Below the pieces are notes generated by a model. That model was not told where the DNA came from. It saw nothing but the letters and a program-made list of their open reading frames with translations, and ran no database searches. DNA of 64,000 nt. Origin: Engraulis encrasicolus (Eukaryota; Chordata; Actinopteri; Clupeiformes; Engraulidae). Location: contig NC_085867.1 in NCBI RefSeq assembly GCF_034702125.1, positions 42,171,483 through 42,235,482 of the forward strand. Reading direction: 5' to 3'. The position numbers were made by a program, and so were the translations under genes. Shown piece by piece: positions 1 to 16,673 of the stretch. Numbering within the stretch: the first letter of the stretch is position 1; every line of letters starts with the position of its first letter.

Positions 1-208
1 AGCCCTGCCCAGCTGAACTGAGCCAAAACTGTAAATACACTGACACCACCGCTACCCTCAACCACCCACCACCACCACCTCCGCCCCCACCACCCACCGC
101 CTGGCCCGGCCTGTGCACAGCCATCCCCGTACTGTAGCCTTTCCAAAGAGCACTGTCAAGACATACTGTTGAACCTGATGGCATCGTGACTGACCAGGCA
201 CACAATTG

Positions 209-395
209 CTAGGTTTACATGAGACATTTAATTCGGAATTAACTGACTTTAATTCTGAATAAAGCTTAATTCCGCTTTGAAAACATCATGTAAACACCTC
301 TTAATTCAGAATTAAAGGAAAGATCAAAGTAAACTCGACGGAAGTATTTCATTTGGAATTATTAATTCTGAATTAATAACATCATGTAAACGTAG
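209..395. mobile_element. Palindromic AT-rich MITE, family A copy 1
   Basis: Ends are inverted: CTAGGTTTACATGA on the left and CATGTAAACGTAG on the right. The interior is full of AATTC-type palindromes such as TTAATTCTGAATTAA. A second copy in the opposite orientation lies at 18852-19041. No coding capacity. Confidence 0.75.
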
Positions 396-767
396 TGATT
401 GTCTTGATGCTGCCTTTTGGCATGTTGTCGACTTTCTAATGCACTATGCAAGGACATAACTCCAACTTTGATGTTTGGCACTTCATTTATATGTTTTCTT
501 TTAACCAGTTCAGTTTGTTTTCCTAATCCACTCACCTCAAACCGTCTTCATGCTATTGGCTTGTCACCTGTGTCAGTCAAGGCAACATGTAACACTGTAA
601 CAGCATGTACCACTCTTTTGAAACTGATTATTTTAGACTGTTGCATGCAAAACACAGACAACATTTTAGTGATGCCCACTAAATGCACACTGGCTTACTA
701 CGATTTAATCAGAGGAGGAATTGTAGTAGTTTTTTCCAACCAGAAAAAAGAACAACATTGGCCCAGC

Positions 768-949
768 GGTGTAGTCTACTTTTTTGAAGTGGGTATACTG
801 TATATTTGAGCATTTTTTGAAGTGGGTATACTGTATATATTTGTGCTATTCAAAACAATGGATCAATCAATTTTGAGTGGGTATACTGAAATCCCTGAAA
901 TTTAGAAGTGGGTATACTCCGTATACCCGCGTTCTACGTAGACTACACC
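768..949. mobile_element. MITE family B copy 1 (GTATAC-rich)
   Basis: Inverted ends GGTGTAGTCTAC and GTAGACTACACC enclose several GTGGGTATACTG units. A close copy in the opposite orientation is at 29670-29850. Confidence 0.75.
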
Positions 950-1619
950 ACTGCATTGGCCTAATACGATACATTTGTATTCCAGGACATTTGACTGCTG
1001 TGGGTGAGAGCATAAGCCAATGTAACATAATGAAAAGCCAATGCAATACAACCAAATTGATGCACAACCCAACTGCGTTTACCTCTCCTGCTTTTACCTC
1101 CCCAGAACGAAGTGATAGTAACGGACTGAGGAAGGGAGAGGTGCACATCACACACACAGACATGAAGACGCTTCTTCAAGACAATTATGTAAGACGCGCT
1201 TCAGAAATTCTCAGAAACGACGAATCGTAATGTGCAACGGAGGCCCAGAGAGGACTTCACAAAAGAATGTCAACTATTTTTTAATGACTGAAACATCTGG
1301 AAAAGAGCAATCCTGAAACCTCAGCATTGGGATCCTGTCCTGTAGGCTACATCTCGCCAGAGATAGGAGATGGAGGTTAGGGGTTTAGTTGTGGTGGGGG
1401 TTGGAGGGGGAATGGGGTGGGCCGTAAGTTTTGCTCGAGACATGCTGCCTGGAAGCTTTGCATGAGGAACTGACTGCATACTATATGTTGCAGCAGCTTT
1501 GTAATAAATAAAACAAATAAAACTCATCTTGAATCTTGAATCTATATGAAGGCTCTTGGTTGGAGGAGGTGCTATACATACGCTGTGACTTTGTGAAACT
1601 CAGATAATCTCTCATTATT

Positions 1620-1805
1620 ATCCTCATCTTCACCGTCTTCATTATTGCCATTCTTCTTTTTCTTTTTCTTCTTTGTCAACATCATCATCATCATCACATC
1701 ATCATCATCTTCTTCTATTTGTTCTTCTTCTTCAACTTCATCATAATCGTCATCATCATCACCACCACCACTGTTACATCACCATTATCATCACCATTGT
1801 CGTCC
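1620..1805. repeat. TCA/TTC-rich simple repeat region
   Basis: Imperfect runs of CATCAT, TTCTTC and CACCAC trinucleotides. No coding signal beyond low-complexity translation. Confidence 0.7.
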
Positions 1806-1820
1806 TCATCAGTTACGTGG

Positions 1821-2023
1821 CGCTATTCCGACATGTCGCTATTCCGACGTTAATGTCTATTGTCGGAATACCGACACGTTTTCCACCGTCCGCCGCTATT
1901 CCTACATGCCGCTATTCCGACATCCCTAAGCTTAACCCTAACCTTAACCCTAACCCTAAACCTAACCCTTACCCTAACCCTAACCTCTAAAAAGTGTCGG
2001 AATAGCGCTATGTCGGAATAGCG
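1821..2023. repeat. Telomere-like repeats bracketed by inverted CGCTATTCCGACA motifs
   Basis: About ten degenerate CCCTAA units (1924-1987) sit between copies of CGCTATTCCGACA at 1821 and 1837 on one side and the reverse complement TGTCGGAATAGCG at 1995 and 2011 on the other. Further variants occur at about 1892 and 1908. The inverted bracket suggests a small mobile element or hairpin-forming unit carrying the telomere-like array. Confidence 0.7.
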
Positions 2024-2579
2024 ATTGCCCCCCATCCTCATCGCTGTCATCATCACCACACCACCATCATCATTCTTCTGAAGGCCAGTATGACGCAGTA
2101 CCTCACCTCACTCCAACCTGTTTAAACTCTTAGAAAATGGCCCCTATTCATTTGCAGTTGCCCGAGTGGCAATGATCAAGTCATGTCATAGTAGAGTAGT
2201 ACTATAACAGTAAAGACTTTTCAATGACAAGTACAATGTTCCTCTGGTGGAACGGAACGGTGCACATAACCATTGCAAAGTTGCAAAGAAGATGGATACT
2301 GATGTCAGCATGGTTGTTTCTTTCAATTAGGCCTACATTCACAGGATTTAAGGACAAAATAATGTCCCACAACTGGTCAATTGTGTCTGTGTGCAGGCAG
2401 GCAGACATACATAATGGGTTTTGGGAAAGCCATCTCTGCATTATTACCCTCAGATTACAAATACATGTTTGCATTTTGCTCAAAGTCAATGGGTGGATTT
2501 GGAGAAGGCACATGTCCGGGCAAGTGATCTGACTGAAGCTGTCAAGAATCACTGCAAACACTCTGCAGTTGTAGAGGGA

Positions 2580-2698
<119 letters not shown>

Positions 2699-3495
2699 AA
2701 ACATAGTGAAGACAGACACACAAGCATAGTGAAGACAGACAGCTATCAACTTCCCTGTACAGTAGGTGTGCCTCATACATCGAGGCATTTGGAAATATGA
2801 AACTGATAGTGGACTGGAGTCATGAGCAACACAGGAAATTCTTTCTGGCTTTCTGAACAGATGACAGGAAGAACCTCCTCCTTGTATGTGTAATCAAGCA
2901 AAACCGTTGCAGTTGTTGCCGCTGGTGGAATGGGAAAATGTGATATGACTTGCGAACCAGCGATCAGTGTAAGAACAAACACATGAATGCAACTTTTTAG
3001 GATCCACCTTCCCATTGTGACAGATGATACTGAGCAATGTGCTGCTATGCTCAAATGAAACCACGGTGTGTTTATGACATGTGGAATTCAGGAAATTGGA
3101 ACACTATCAATGTTGACTTAAGTGTGTTCACTTGACAACAGTAAACAGAGTTAGGGAAGACTAAGACTGGATGTTTATCATCACAATCCGGAGCACTACG
3201 AAGTGTAATGTAAAAAAAAACCCAATGATACAGTGTTTATTCATGCATTTCAGCTTTATACATAGTTGATGAATAACTGTTTTCAAATCACTTGAGCACA
3301 TAAAAGGAAACCTTTGGCTTTTTCCAAATAAAGAATGGACACTTAATTGTATGCATAACATAAGATTTTTTTCTCTTCTAGAAAAGGCAAGAGTATATTG
3401 GCAAATATTAGTGATTTTGCAGAACCTAAAACCAACTCAGGTTACTAGGAAGGCAGCTTTTGAACAGGTGTATGCAAAGTCGTCTAGTGTGCGGC

Positions 3496-3566
3496 CGTGT
3501 GCGTGCGTGCGTGCGTGCGTGCATGCGTGCATGCGTGTGTGTGTGTCTTTCTGTCTGTCTGTGTCT

Positions 3567-3635
<69 letters not shown>

Positions 3636-3700
3636 CGTGTGCGTGTGTGTATGTGTGTGTGTGTGTGTATGTGTGCGTGAGAGAGTACGTGCGTGTGTGT
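3496..3700. repeat. (TG)n and (GCGT)n compound microsatellite
   Basis: A TGCG stretch followed by a long pure TG run and an interrupted TG tail. Confidence 0.93.
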
Positions 3701-4223
3701 CTTTCTGTCTATGTCTGTGAGTCTGTGTTTGCATGCCCTCGTATTTCGTCATGGTTCATGGAGTGCGTTTCTCTAAGGAATAACTGAAACACACTGCGGA
3801 GGTAAACCAAGACCCGTTTGTTGACATACCTAACGGACGAGATCCTGATGCACCAGGATGGTGGACAAAAAGTGTGTTTGCTCTCCGCACACGGGTTGCA
3901 AAGCTGCCTCCACAGACAGCGGGATGAGTTTATACCCAGGCACTATCGCTCCACAAACACCATATAACCTACTCACATTACTATGAGTCAAGCCCCTAAT
4001 TGGAGAATAAGGATGTAAAGAGTAAACAAAGTCTCCTTTGGAAATACTAGTGCAGAGTGCAGTCGCGATGGTATTGTGTGAATGAAAGGGCGTACGGCCA
4101 AGGTGAGCTGTGGAGGTAGTAGTTGAACTTTGTCAATGACTTTGAAGTAGGAAGTTTGAAGCATGAACCCTGGTGTAGCTTCATAGTGTGCAGTGTTACA
4201 GCAGTGGAAAGCTGTAGTACCTA

Positions 4224-4320
4224 GTCATTGAGAAGACTTTGCTACCATGGTAAAAACGGCATCACACAGTCATAAGCAGTACAACACCACTTGGTCATTA
4301 CCATCCTGGGAACAGCAAAT
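4224..4320 (+). repeat. Dispersed repeat, family F copy 1
   Basis: Shares GTCATTG...AGACTT...CTACCAT and GGTCATT.CCAT.CTGG.AACAGCAAAT with 9327-9446 in klf4 intron 3, in the same orientation. The nature of the family is unknown. Confidence 0.5.
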
Positions 4321-4605
4321 GTATAATAGCGGCTGTGTCTTAAGAGTTTAAGTGCATGAAACTTACCAGTGACGTCAGCAATCAGACGACACCAACCAAG
4401 TTGTAGCACAGTGGAGTGAATGGTTGGTGTGTGGAGCACAAAGACTGACATATGGAGGCTCCTATTGCCGACAGAGAATACTGAGCCCTGAGGAGGGTCA
4501 CTAGACACAGACAGAAAGCTTGGCCATTGAAAGAAGAGAAAAAAGCATTTAAGTGTGCAGACATTTTCTTTCACCGACAGAGAATGGTAAAATCACACTT
4601 TCAAC

Positions 4606-4727
4606 GCACGCACACGCACGCACACCCGCACATACATACAGGCACGCACGCACACACGCACACACACACACACACACACGCACGCACACATGCACACACA
4701 CACGCACGCACACATGCACACACACAC

Positions 4728-4798
<71 letters not shown>

Positions 4799-4818
4799 CG
4801 TACACACACACACACACA
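4606..4818. repeat. (CA)n and (CACG)n compound microsatellite
   Basis: CACACG and ACGC units followed by a pure CA run of about 60 bases. Confidence 0.93.
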
Positions 4819-5284
4819 AATAAACCTTTGCAATGCAATGCTCTTCTTCACCACAGTAAAAAATAAAATCACAATGGACAGAATTACACATAGGCTATGG
4901 AATATTTAATGGTTCCATAACCCAAACAATCTTTTGTCAGAGTTGCAGAGTATGTGCTGAGAATAGTTTAGGTGCTAGACAGGGCAAGAGCAGACCACAT
5001 TATGACTTACAAGAGAGTTCCAACATGTGTTGAAAACCAATGTCATAGAGGCATGCATGCAATGTTATAACTGTGCGTTCATACCCAATAGTTTGTGGTG
5101 AAATGATGTTTTAATGCAGTGCATAACCTATAGAAATCAAGTCAGTTCCTTTTGTTTTAAGTATTTTTTCATGAAATAAGGAAAAGTACTAGCCTATACT
5201 AGCCACCCTTTCATTTATCGTTATTTTTGTAACCATTTTGTGGTGAGCGCAAACCTCTAGTCTTTACTGTATATACATTCTATT

Positions 5285-5291
5285 TATAAAA
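5285..5291 (+). promoter_or_regulatory. TATA-like box upstream of klf4
   Basis: TATAAAA lies in a TTTATAAAAGCGC context about 840 bases before the klf4 start codon. If used, transcription would begin near 5312-5320 and leave a leader of roughly 800 nt. No transcript evidence is available, so this is inference from motif and position. Confidence 0.4.
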
Positions 5292-5519
5292 GCGCCTCTG
5301 ACAGACCTATGTGTAGGCTATAGCCTTATGGCAGAAGGCAAGCACCATAAGCCTATTAAAGTTTTTTTTCTGAGAGAGAAAAAAAGCTAACAGTGAGTCA
5401 AACATTATGGAGTTAATAACTTATTTCGACAACAGTGACGTTTTCCAACGTTGAACTAATAGCTAAAGGGACCCATTCCTCTAGGTGGCTTAGGAGAGAG
5501 CAGGGGAAAAAAAGAATTG

Positions 5520-6125
5520 GGCCGGCGTGCGCGGGGCCCTCTGTTGCCATCGCTCTAGCCCAGGATACAAACAAACAGCGAGCGGCGTGACGTTACTCGC
5601 TGTTGTTGCTGCGCAACTAGAGGCGTGTCCTCCAATGATTTAAAGTAGGAGTGCAGCCAGACGGAGCGCAATGACACTTCATTCTGCCGCTCAAGCCGGT
5701 GCATGGCCACACCAGCGCGCAAGAGGGAGAGGAGGGAATCCCCGAGTGTCGCCTCTCTCCTGAGCGGGACTCGCATCCAGACATAGTTGAACAAGACCAG
5801 TCGGATGCTCGCCAGTTTACAAGCAAGCATGGCTTGGACTTAAGTTTAATACAAGGACAGGTCACGACGGACTATACAGACTGGATACCTATTCGCTCTC
5901 GACACCCTTTTTATTTTAGGAAATCGCACTGGGGGACAAAAAAAAACAAGTTTCCATTCATGAGGTGTGTTTGGGTGAAGCTGTTCTCATCGTGTTCGTC
6001 TCCGATGCCCTTGACTTCTGAATATTATTCTTCATTGGAGCGCAGGCTACTAATAGCCCACCTGAAACCCTAACGAGGATTTACCAGCTCTTGTACCGTT
6101 GCAGGCAACCATCAGTGATCTCGAC
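5520..6125 (+). promoter_or_regulatory. CpG-rich klf4 leader with short upstream ORFs
   Basis: This GC- and CpG-rich stretch precedes the klf4 start and is probably 5' UTR or proximal promoter. It contains at least three ATG-initiated short ORFs: 5703-5786 (27 codons), 5805-5843 (12 codons) and 5960-6073 (37 codons). All end before the main ATG. The last opens in the context CATTCATGAGG, which resembles the region of the upstream in-frame methionine of human KLF4, but here it is out of frame with the main start. Confidence 0.5.
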
Positions 6126-9978
<3,853 letters not shown>

Positions 9979-11055
9979 TAACTTCACTGGAAAACGACAG
10001 TTTGTTCATTTCAAACTTTTCACAAAAGACTGCAAAATCGAAAACAAAAAAAGCAAGAAAGAAAGGCAAAATCGCGTGACTGCCGTATGGACTTTGCATG
10101 CATTGCCTTTCTGATGCGCTCTCATTAAAAAAAAAGAAAACGACCCGACAAGCTGTGTTCATCCACGGCTAACAGTGGCCCAGGAAGGGGCTGGCCAGAA
10201 TAGATGTATTTTTTTAAATGATGTGTTTATGTTGTTGTCTTCCATTTGGCTGTTCATACTTGGAGACCCTTTATATGTGTTGGGATGGAACTGGAATTCA
10301 ACGCTTTTACAATATTGACAAAACTTGGAGGAGCCAGGTGCCAAAGTATGACTGGAATATATCGTGAATATCAGGGATGTTGACAACCAGACAAAATGAT
10401 GTAAATCAGAGGCCTTTTTATGAAAAAAAAGAAAGAGACATTCCATTTGTTTTTACAAAAACACACACTGTTCATCCTACTGTCTAATAAATCTATTTTT
10501 ATATTAATTCTGCAAAATCATTAATTTCAGGTACAGACATGTTTAGTAACTGTCAAAGGATGGTGCTTCTTGACTGAACAGTGTTTTTTTTATTATTTGT
10601 AAAGGTACCAAAGAGGAAAACGGATTTGACAAACAAAAAAAGTCAAAGTGCCATGTAATTGATAATCTGTGCATTTCCTGGGTTTGATGTCCTATTTTTC
10701 ACATCTCGTCTCTAATCAGGTTAACAGAAGGCGCCTGAATGATAATGGCAACTTTAGCTGCACTGTGGCTGAAAAGTGCAATACTTTGACAAATATATGA
10801 CATGCCTATTTTTGTAATAAAATTAAATAAAACATACAAACAAAACAATAATTGTATAAATAAATGTTCAATAAATAAATGAATGAATGACATACAATGT
10901 TAAAAATAAGAATAACAGCTCTGAACAAAAGTGTCATAGGCAAATAATGTAATATAATACTCAGTTTTGTATATTTGTTAATATTTTGTAAAGGTTTTGT
11001 ATTTTATGTATTCAGTCCTCTGTAAACAGGAATAAACATTGAGGCTTATGGAGAC
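9979..11055 (+). other. klf4: klf4 3' UTR with polyadenylation signals
   Basis: AT-rich sequence after the klf4 stop. AATAAA occurs near 10487 and 10817, and the distal signal AATAAA at 11031-11036 is the likely main site. Several ATTTA-like and TTTTGTA stretches suggest AU-rich control. The end is estimated from the last signal. Confidence 0.6.
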
Positions 11056-13070
11056 ATTTTGGTTTTGTGATGTTTTCTTAGTAAGATAAATGGTTATTCA
11101 TTTTAGCCAAGTAAGGCAGACATTAAGGTAAATCCATTCCTTTGTTGTGTGTGTTGTTCATTAATTTTTTTAATCAAAATAATTAGTTGATCAGTGACAA
11201 ACAGTTTAAGATTACACATACAGTCCCAGCGCTCACCTTACTACACTAGAAGGTGTCTTTTCCCTCTCAGAATGCCAACCAACTCCCTACACTCTTCAAA
11301 AGATTTTTTTTTTAAAGAATAGAATGAAAACTTAAATCAATCAGACAAATAGTCTGCATGTTGCTTTTGTTGTGACTGGCTATTGATATAGTTGTACTTG
11401 AATGTGAAATCAGCGTTTAGGTTTGAGCTGCCCATTTCCCACCCCTCACTCCATCATTCCTGTCATTTGTTACACAATCCTTAAATAACATGTGGCGATG
11501 CCAAGTCCCTTTAGAAATCAAGTTTGGACAGCTGGAAGTTTTTGGGCTCTTTGACGAAGCAATAAATAATCAAATCGGGTTTTTTTGTTCAATTCTCCAG
11601 TCCACTTGTGGAACTGATCACTGCATTACAAATGGCCAAGAATTAAGAACTGGAGATGCTGTGAAGACAAACATGTGCATGATATCCTTGTCCCAACACA
11701 GAATGTGGCAAACTGCTTAGCACAAGGTAGGAACACGAGAACCTCTTGACATAGAAGCAGGTAGGCCTACGTCAAATATTATTCAAAAAATTATGTCATT
11801 ATCAAATAATAACAATACATAATGTTTTATACAACACATTTTTTATGACACTCAATGACGCTTTACACATCATAATACTGATACCTGCTCTCTCAAACAT
11901 TTTCAAGGGAAGAGTTTATGGGAAAAACAACAACACTTGGTTATGGAAGTGAAAAGACTGAAATAAACAATTCAAATAGTATAGGCCTTGCTCGGCAAGG
12001 TGCAGAACATACGAAAGGTCAGAGAACTATTCGATACCATGCTTTAAGGATGGCAGAGGACAGTAGGCAGGCTTCACCCATGTCCCATGGCATTTAGTCA
12101 TGTATAGAGGGTAAATGGAAGAGGATAACAAGGTCTATCAATTATTTTTTTATATTGCATATCCGACCCTTCGCCCTGCAGACTGCTAATGATAGAAGCC
12201 AACTCCTAAATGGCAAAAGATGAATGTATTACTCAAACACACATTACAACATGTGCACTGTAATAATTGTATTAAATAAATGTCAAGAACAAACAGATGA
12301 TGAATAAACACTAATTAACCAAAATGTGTTGTCATGTTGTCATGTACAAAGCTGTCGTTTAATTATTCCTAGTGTGCAGTGTGAGTTTTTTGTTTGTTTT
12401 ATCTTGCTCTCTAAGAAAGATCTGTCTGCCTTCCTTTAATTCAATCAATAACATGATTATATTATAAAAGGCATTTTCATTTCATGTGATGAAGACAAGT
12501 CAAATGAACCAGTCGTTCTTACTGGGTGACAGATGAAGAATGGCTGGGGAATTTCCAGCGACATCAAACACCCATTACTTTATCGTTGGAACAAGAACCA
12601 TGTTTATGCCGTTTATAATCCAATTAACAGGGTCTAATGCATTTATATCGACAAAATAAAAAACAGATGTTTACATAATGTGAAGTCCCATGATGTGCTC
12701 ATTTAAACTGCACATGTTTGAGTGCAGTGTGTATGTTGGGAGCAAACATTCACAACAACTATTTCCCATATGAGTTCTGTGTCAAAGACTGATCTCTTAA
12801 ATTATTTCCACATTTCAAATGTGAAACTTGTTTCCCCAAAAAATCCACTAGGCCTATGTTAATCACTCCTGGTTTTGAATAGGCCAGAGTCAGATCGTTC
12901 TCATCATGTAGAACAGAAGCATTGAGTCACTGTCCTTATTTCATGGTCAGTGCTGCCATCTAGAGGTGTTTTTGCTTACAACACCCAGGCCACGGACTGA
13001 AACCAGCTATGAATGAATGAGCAAATCCAGCTAAAAGAATTGATTAGAGGCAATTCATTCTTGGCCAGTC
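11056..13070. other. Intergenic AT-rich sequence downstream of klf4
   Basis: No open reading frame with homology I recognise and no clear repeat ends. Several AT-rich blocks of moderate complexity could include conserved noncoding elements, but none can be shown from one sequence. Confidence 0.5.
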
Positions 13071-13077
13071 TCTGAGA

Positions 13078-13078
<1 letters not shown>

Positions 13079-13128
<50 letters not shown>
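13079..13128. repeat. (AAT)n microsatellite
   Basis: Pure TAA/AAT run of about 50 bases between klf4 and rad23b. Confidence 0.95.
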
Positions 13129-13129
<1 letters not shown>

Positions 13130-13551
13130 CCAACAGCAACAACAGCATTGATCCCTGAAGCCCCATCGGGAAATGCCCTGTCTGCCGTATTACCACTCCA
13201 GGCCTGATTTAGACGTCTGTGTATTTAACACAATTCTGTTGAACACAGCCAAAGATTTATTTTGAACATCTCAATGTGTGACTTTTACCCACCAACACAG
13301 TACCGGTAATTAAAAAAATGAGGCATGTTGTGGATTTTGCTGACAATGGACATTATGTCCATCATAAGTAATGCTACCACATAAAAGTCATGAGAAAACC
13401 TTTTTATATTCATGGTTGTCAGGCCAACCAGAGTCAAAACAGAAAGTAAAAAGTTTGTTTACTAGGACTGTTCATGGTGCCAATACAGGTAGGACTACAA
13501 AACAAGATGAGCCCAAGGGCAAAGCACACAGGAGCTTGGCAGAGGTAGCTC

Positions 13552-13656
<105 letters not shown>

Positions 13657-13960
13657 AGTCAGTTGAATAGTCTGTTAACCCACAGAAGGCACAAAGATGG
13701 AAACAGGAAGATAGGCCTACTTGCCGGTATTGTAATCCAAGCACCAAAACTGATCCCAAATCCAAAACATATGATCCAAACTCAGATCCAAAAGCACAAT
13801 AGAAACTAAAGGCAGAGCGCAGGGTGTCCAATCTGTATTCGGAGATCAGAGTGAAGTGAAGCCACTGAGAAACGGCTGAATGGACCGGTACTGCATGCAG
13901 GCAGGGCCGCTGAAAGCTTTGGCCTGGTCCAGGACAAAGCCATCTGAAAGGCCCCCCACT

Positions 13961-14166
13961 CAGTGTTGCCAGATATGTCTGATCAAATCCCGCCCAAAAG
14001 GTTCTCAAAAACTGCCAAAATGTGCTAAATTCCGCCCAAATTCAACAAATTACATTGACTTCTATGGGCCCAAAACGGCTGAAAAAAATGCCAAATGGCC
14101 AATTTTTCCCGTTTTTACCCACAGACGCTCATCCCAAGTAGCCACCTGCCCAATCTGGCAACACTG
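13961..14166. mobile_element. hAT-type MITE, CAGTGTTGCCAGAT family
   Basis: Inverted ends CAGTGTTGCCAGAT and ATCTGGCAACACTG, 206 bp. Flanking octamers CCCCCACT and TCCCCACT differ at one base, as expected for an 8-bp hAT target-site duplication. A related, more diverged copy lies at about 27990-28141. Confidence 0.85.
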
Positions 14167-14235
14167 TCCCCACTACCACCCACCCACCCAGCCAATATAT
14201 ACAATCTAATGACAGTACAATTCTGCAACCCCTAT

Positions 14236-14262
14236 CCCCCCCCCCCCCCCCCCCCCCCCCCC
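14236..14262. repeat. Poly-C homopolymer, 27 bases
   Basis: Uninterrupted C run, preceded by CCCCTAT and followed by ACCCCC. It may be a length-unstable region or assembly-sensitive; the complementary strand is a G27 run. Confidence 0.9.
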
Positions 14263-14639
14263 ACCCCCTGTCGGCTTTCCTAGTATCCACTGACCATTTT
14301 TACGTGTTTTTTTTTCATTCTGACTGACTGATGTTTTAGTCACATTTGCTTTTTGTCCATATCCCACCCCTTGAGTCCCACCCCGTGAGTTCTGCTCATC
14401 TAAGATGGCACATCATTGCAAAGGTGTGGCCAGGTTTGGATGCATGTGCTACTGCACAGTATTCAATCCAGAACATGGAAGAGAGGGAGTAAGGCCAGTA
14501 CTACACCAAGAGTGCATTGCAATATGCGACCTTGCCTCCTCCACTTGCTCTCCTCGTACCAGGAAGTAATATGTCATGATGACATCACTGACAACAGCCT
14601 TATATTTCAATATCTTGTAAAAGCTCAATTGTAGAGTCT

Positions 14640-14760
14640 TTTTCTCATTTGCAATTGGGATGGTGAATGAAAAACAGTCCCTCAAACATTGTTGTGGCTA
14701 GGCTGACAGCTGGGAAAATGTATCGTTTTCTCCACGGAGGAGGGGCCAGGAGACGGGACG
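14640..14760 (+). repeat. Dispersed repeat, family H copy 1
   Basis: Shares CTCATTTGCAATTGGGAT and TTTTCTCCACGGAGG with 28545-28670 in the same orientation. Element type is unknown. Confidence 0.5.
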
Positions 14761-14899
14761 AGGAGACAAGCGCAAGTGGAGGAGGCAAGGTCGCATATTG
14801 CAACGTACTCCAAGAGATGTGGCAGGGGCCAAAGGGGAAACAGATTTGCCTCCTCATTATATCTCAGTAATAGGTAGGGGGCCCTGTTAGATGACATTG

Positions 14900-15814
14900 T
14901 CCTGGGCCCGGCCGAAGCAGTCACCGGTCCTGCGTATATGCAGTGGAACCGGTCAAAATGTAGGCCTATCGTGTGCCATCTGATGTCAAGATGCTTTCGA
15001 TATGGCCATGATTAACCTCTTCCTTGCACTTCAGCCTACCTAAATGACAGGTCATAAAAGGGCAGGGATTTCGCACACAAACACTTTGGCTATTTGGCAA
15101 CCATTGGCTATCATCTTTTGCCGGCTTATGAGATTTTTTTAAAAAGTATCTTTAGTATAAAAGACCACATAGACCCAAGCCACAGTGGCCATAGAATGCA
15201 ACCAGTCTGCACACACATGGAGCATATTTTTTTCACTGCACCATGATTGGACCTTGTAGGCTTGAAACAGCTTGGACGCCTCATGGAAGTCCCATGGTAT
15301 GCGCATGGAATGAGGACAAGAGGCTTCTACTGTACATGTATTACTGCACAATTTCAGTAGAGGGCACACTTGAGAAGTCATGCTCATACTCTGCTTCGGT
15401 GAATGTGACAGGACTCACAAATAGTCAAGACATACACAGCCCACATACTGTATCAATTAAAAGTACAGGATGCGCAAAGGCAAGCATAGCAAAGCAAGCA
15501 TAGCAAACCTTATGGATGGGGATTACGATATTGCTTGTAGACTAGTTCACCATCGTCACTGAGGCTAAACGAAGATGAGATTCTTTAAGGACAATTTTAC
15601 CACTTTGACAAACAACATACCGGTATTGTGTTAGCATTTTAAGGTCTTCCTTTTCACAGGATGTGATAACGAAAAAACCTGTTGAAGACCAAGACTGTTT
15701 AAAAACAAACCTCATCATTAGCAGCAGTAGAGATGCCTAATCAAGTGTCTTTTCCACAACTGACGCAGTGAACACAGCCCAGAAAAATATTAACAAATAA
15801 AATCAGGGCATTAT
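14900..15814. other. Intergenic sequence between klf4 and rad23b
   Basis: No recognisable gene. Scattered short palindromes and an AAGCATAGCAAAGC direct repeat near 15480-15505. It may include alternative rad23b 3' ends. Confidence 0.4.
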
Positions 15815-16673
15815 TCATTTTGTTAAAAAGTTTTATTTTCTCTGAAAAAAATGACAAATTGTAGACAGCAACTGTCAACTAATGTAAACTATAAGAGCCA
15901 TATACATGCCTTTAATGTGTTTGATTATGAAATCAAATAGCGTTGCACTCCTTACGATGACAAGAGAATATCATAATTCCTGTACTGTACTGCAGCTGGC
16001 TGTCGGACTTGTCTGCATTGCATGCACTACACAAATAAAAGGATTTGGACGCGTTGTAGTTTACAAAAACAGAAAGAACAGAAAACTAATGTGTTGTTGT
16101 TTTAAAAATCTTTACTGTCAATTAAAACAGCATTTCTTTCTTCTTGTTGTTGAGTAATTTTGGATCCCTATATTGGTCAATTGAAACAGACAGAGCAACA
16201 GAGAGAAAGAGAGAAAGGTAGAGAGAAATCAAAAACAGGAACATTTTTATGCAGAAAGCCAAACCAAAGCCTGCCAAACAAGGCTCCATCTCTAAAGTCA
16301 GGAAGAACATCAGCCATCAACCTCATTTCTTTAAGTTGGTCTTTAGCTTCCTCGTAATGACAGGAACAAAAAAAAGAAAAAGTGTTGGTGCTATATAACA
16401 AAAGAATCAGGTAGCACACAGTTGATATCAGATAAAGCAAGTTCGTCTTTACTTATTGATGGTGATCTTAAGAGAAGAACAGCGCAGCTCTTGGATATAG
16501 ACGGAGATGACAATCCAGTGTTATCAAGCAGGAGAATTGGAGTAAAATTAATGAAACTCTTGATGGTCCATATTTTTTCTCTCCAATATGATAAACTGAC
16601 AACAAAAACAAAAAAAGGGGGTGGGGTGGGGGTAAAGGGGATGGGGAGGGGGATTGGACAATTACGTCTCCCT
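15815..16673 (-). other. rad23b: rad23b 3' UTR (estimated)
   Basis: Sequence downstream of the rad23b stop. On the minus strand it begins with a C-rich (CCCCCAC)-type stretch (16610-16660) and becomes AT-rich. A minus-strand AATAAA at 15832-15837 is the best polyadenylation signal. The boundary is an estimate. Confidence 0.45.

Larger units (their letters stand above)
13900..14280. repeat. Dispersed repeat, family G, split by a hAT MITE
   Basis: GGCCGCTGAAAGCTTTGGCC and CCAGGACAAAGCCATC match the repeats at 39776-39945 and 61960-62115. The copy here is interrupted by the MITE at 13961-14166. Confidence 0.6.

Noticed and set aside
1924..1987. Chromosome end
   Set aside because: The telomere-like array is short, degenerate and flanked on both sides by ordinary sequence, so it is interstitial.
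3790..3960. Possible retrotransposon fragment near AAACCAAGACCCGTTTGTTG
   Set aside because: No reverse transcriptase, integrase or LTR boundary could be recognised.
5699..6073. 125-codon ORF upstream of klf4
   Set aside because: The frame opens at GTG, not ATG. Only the 37-codon part starting at ATG 5960 is a credible uORF.
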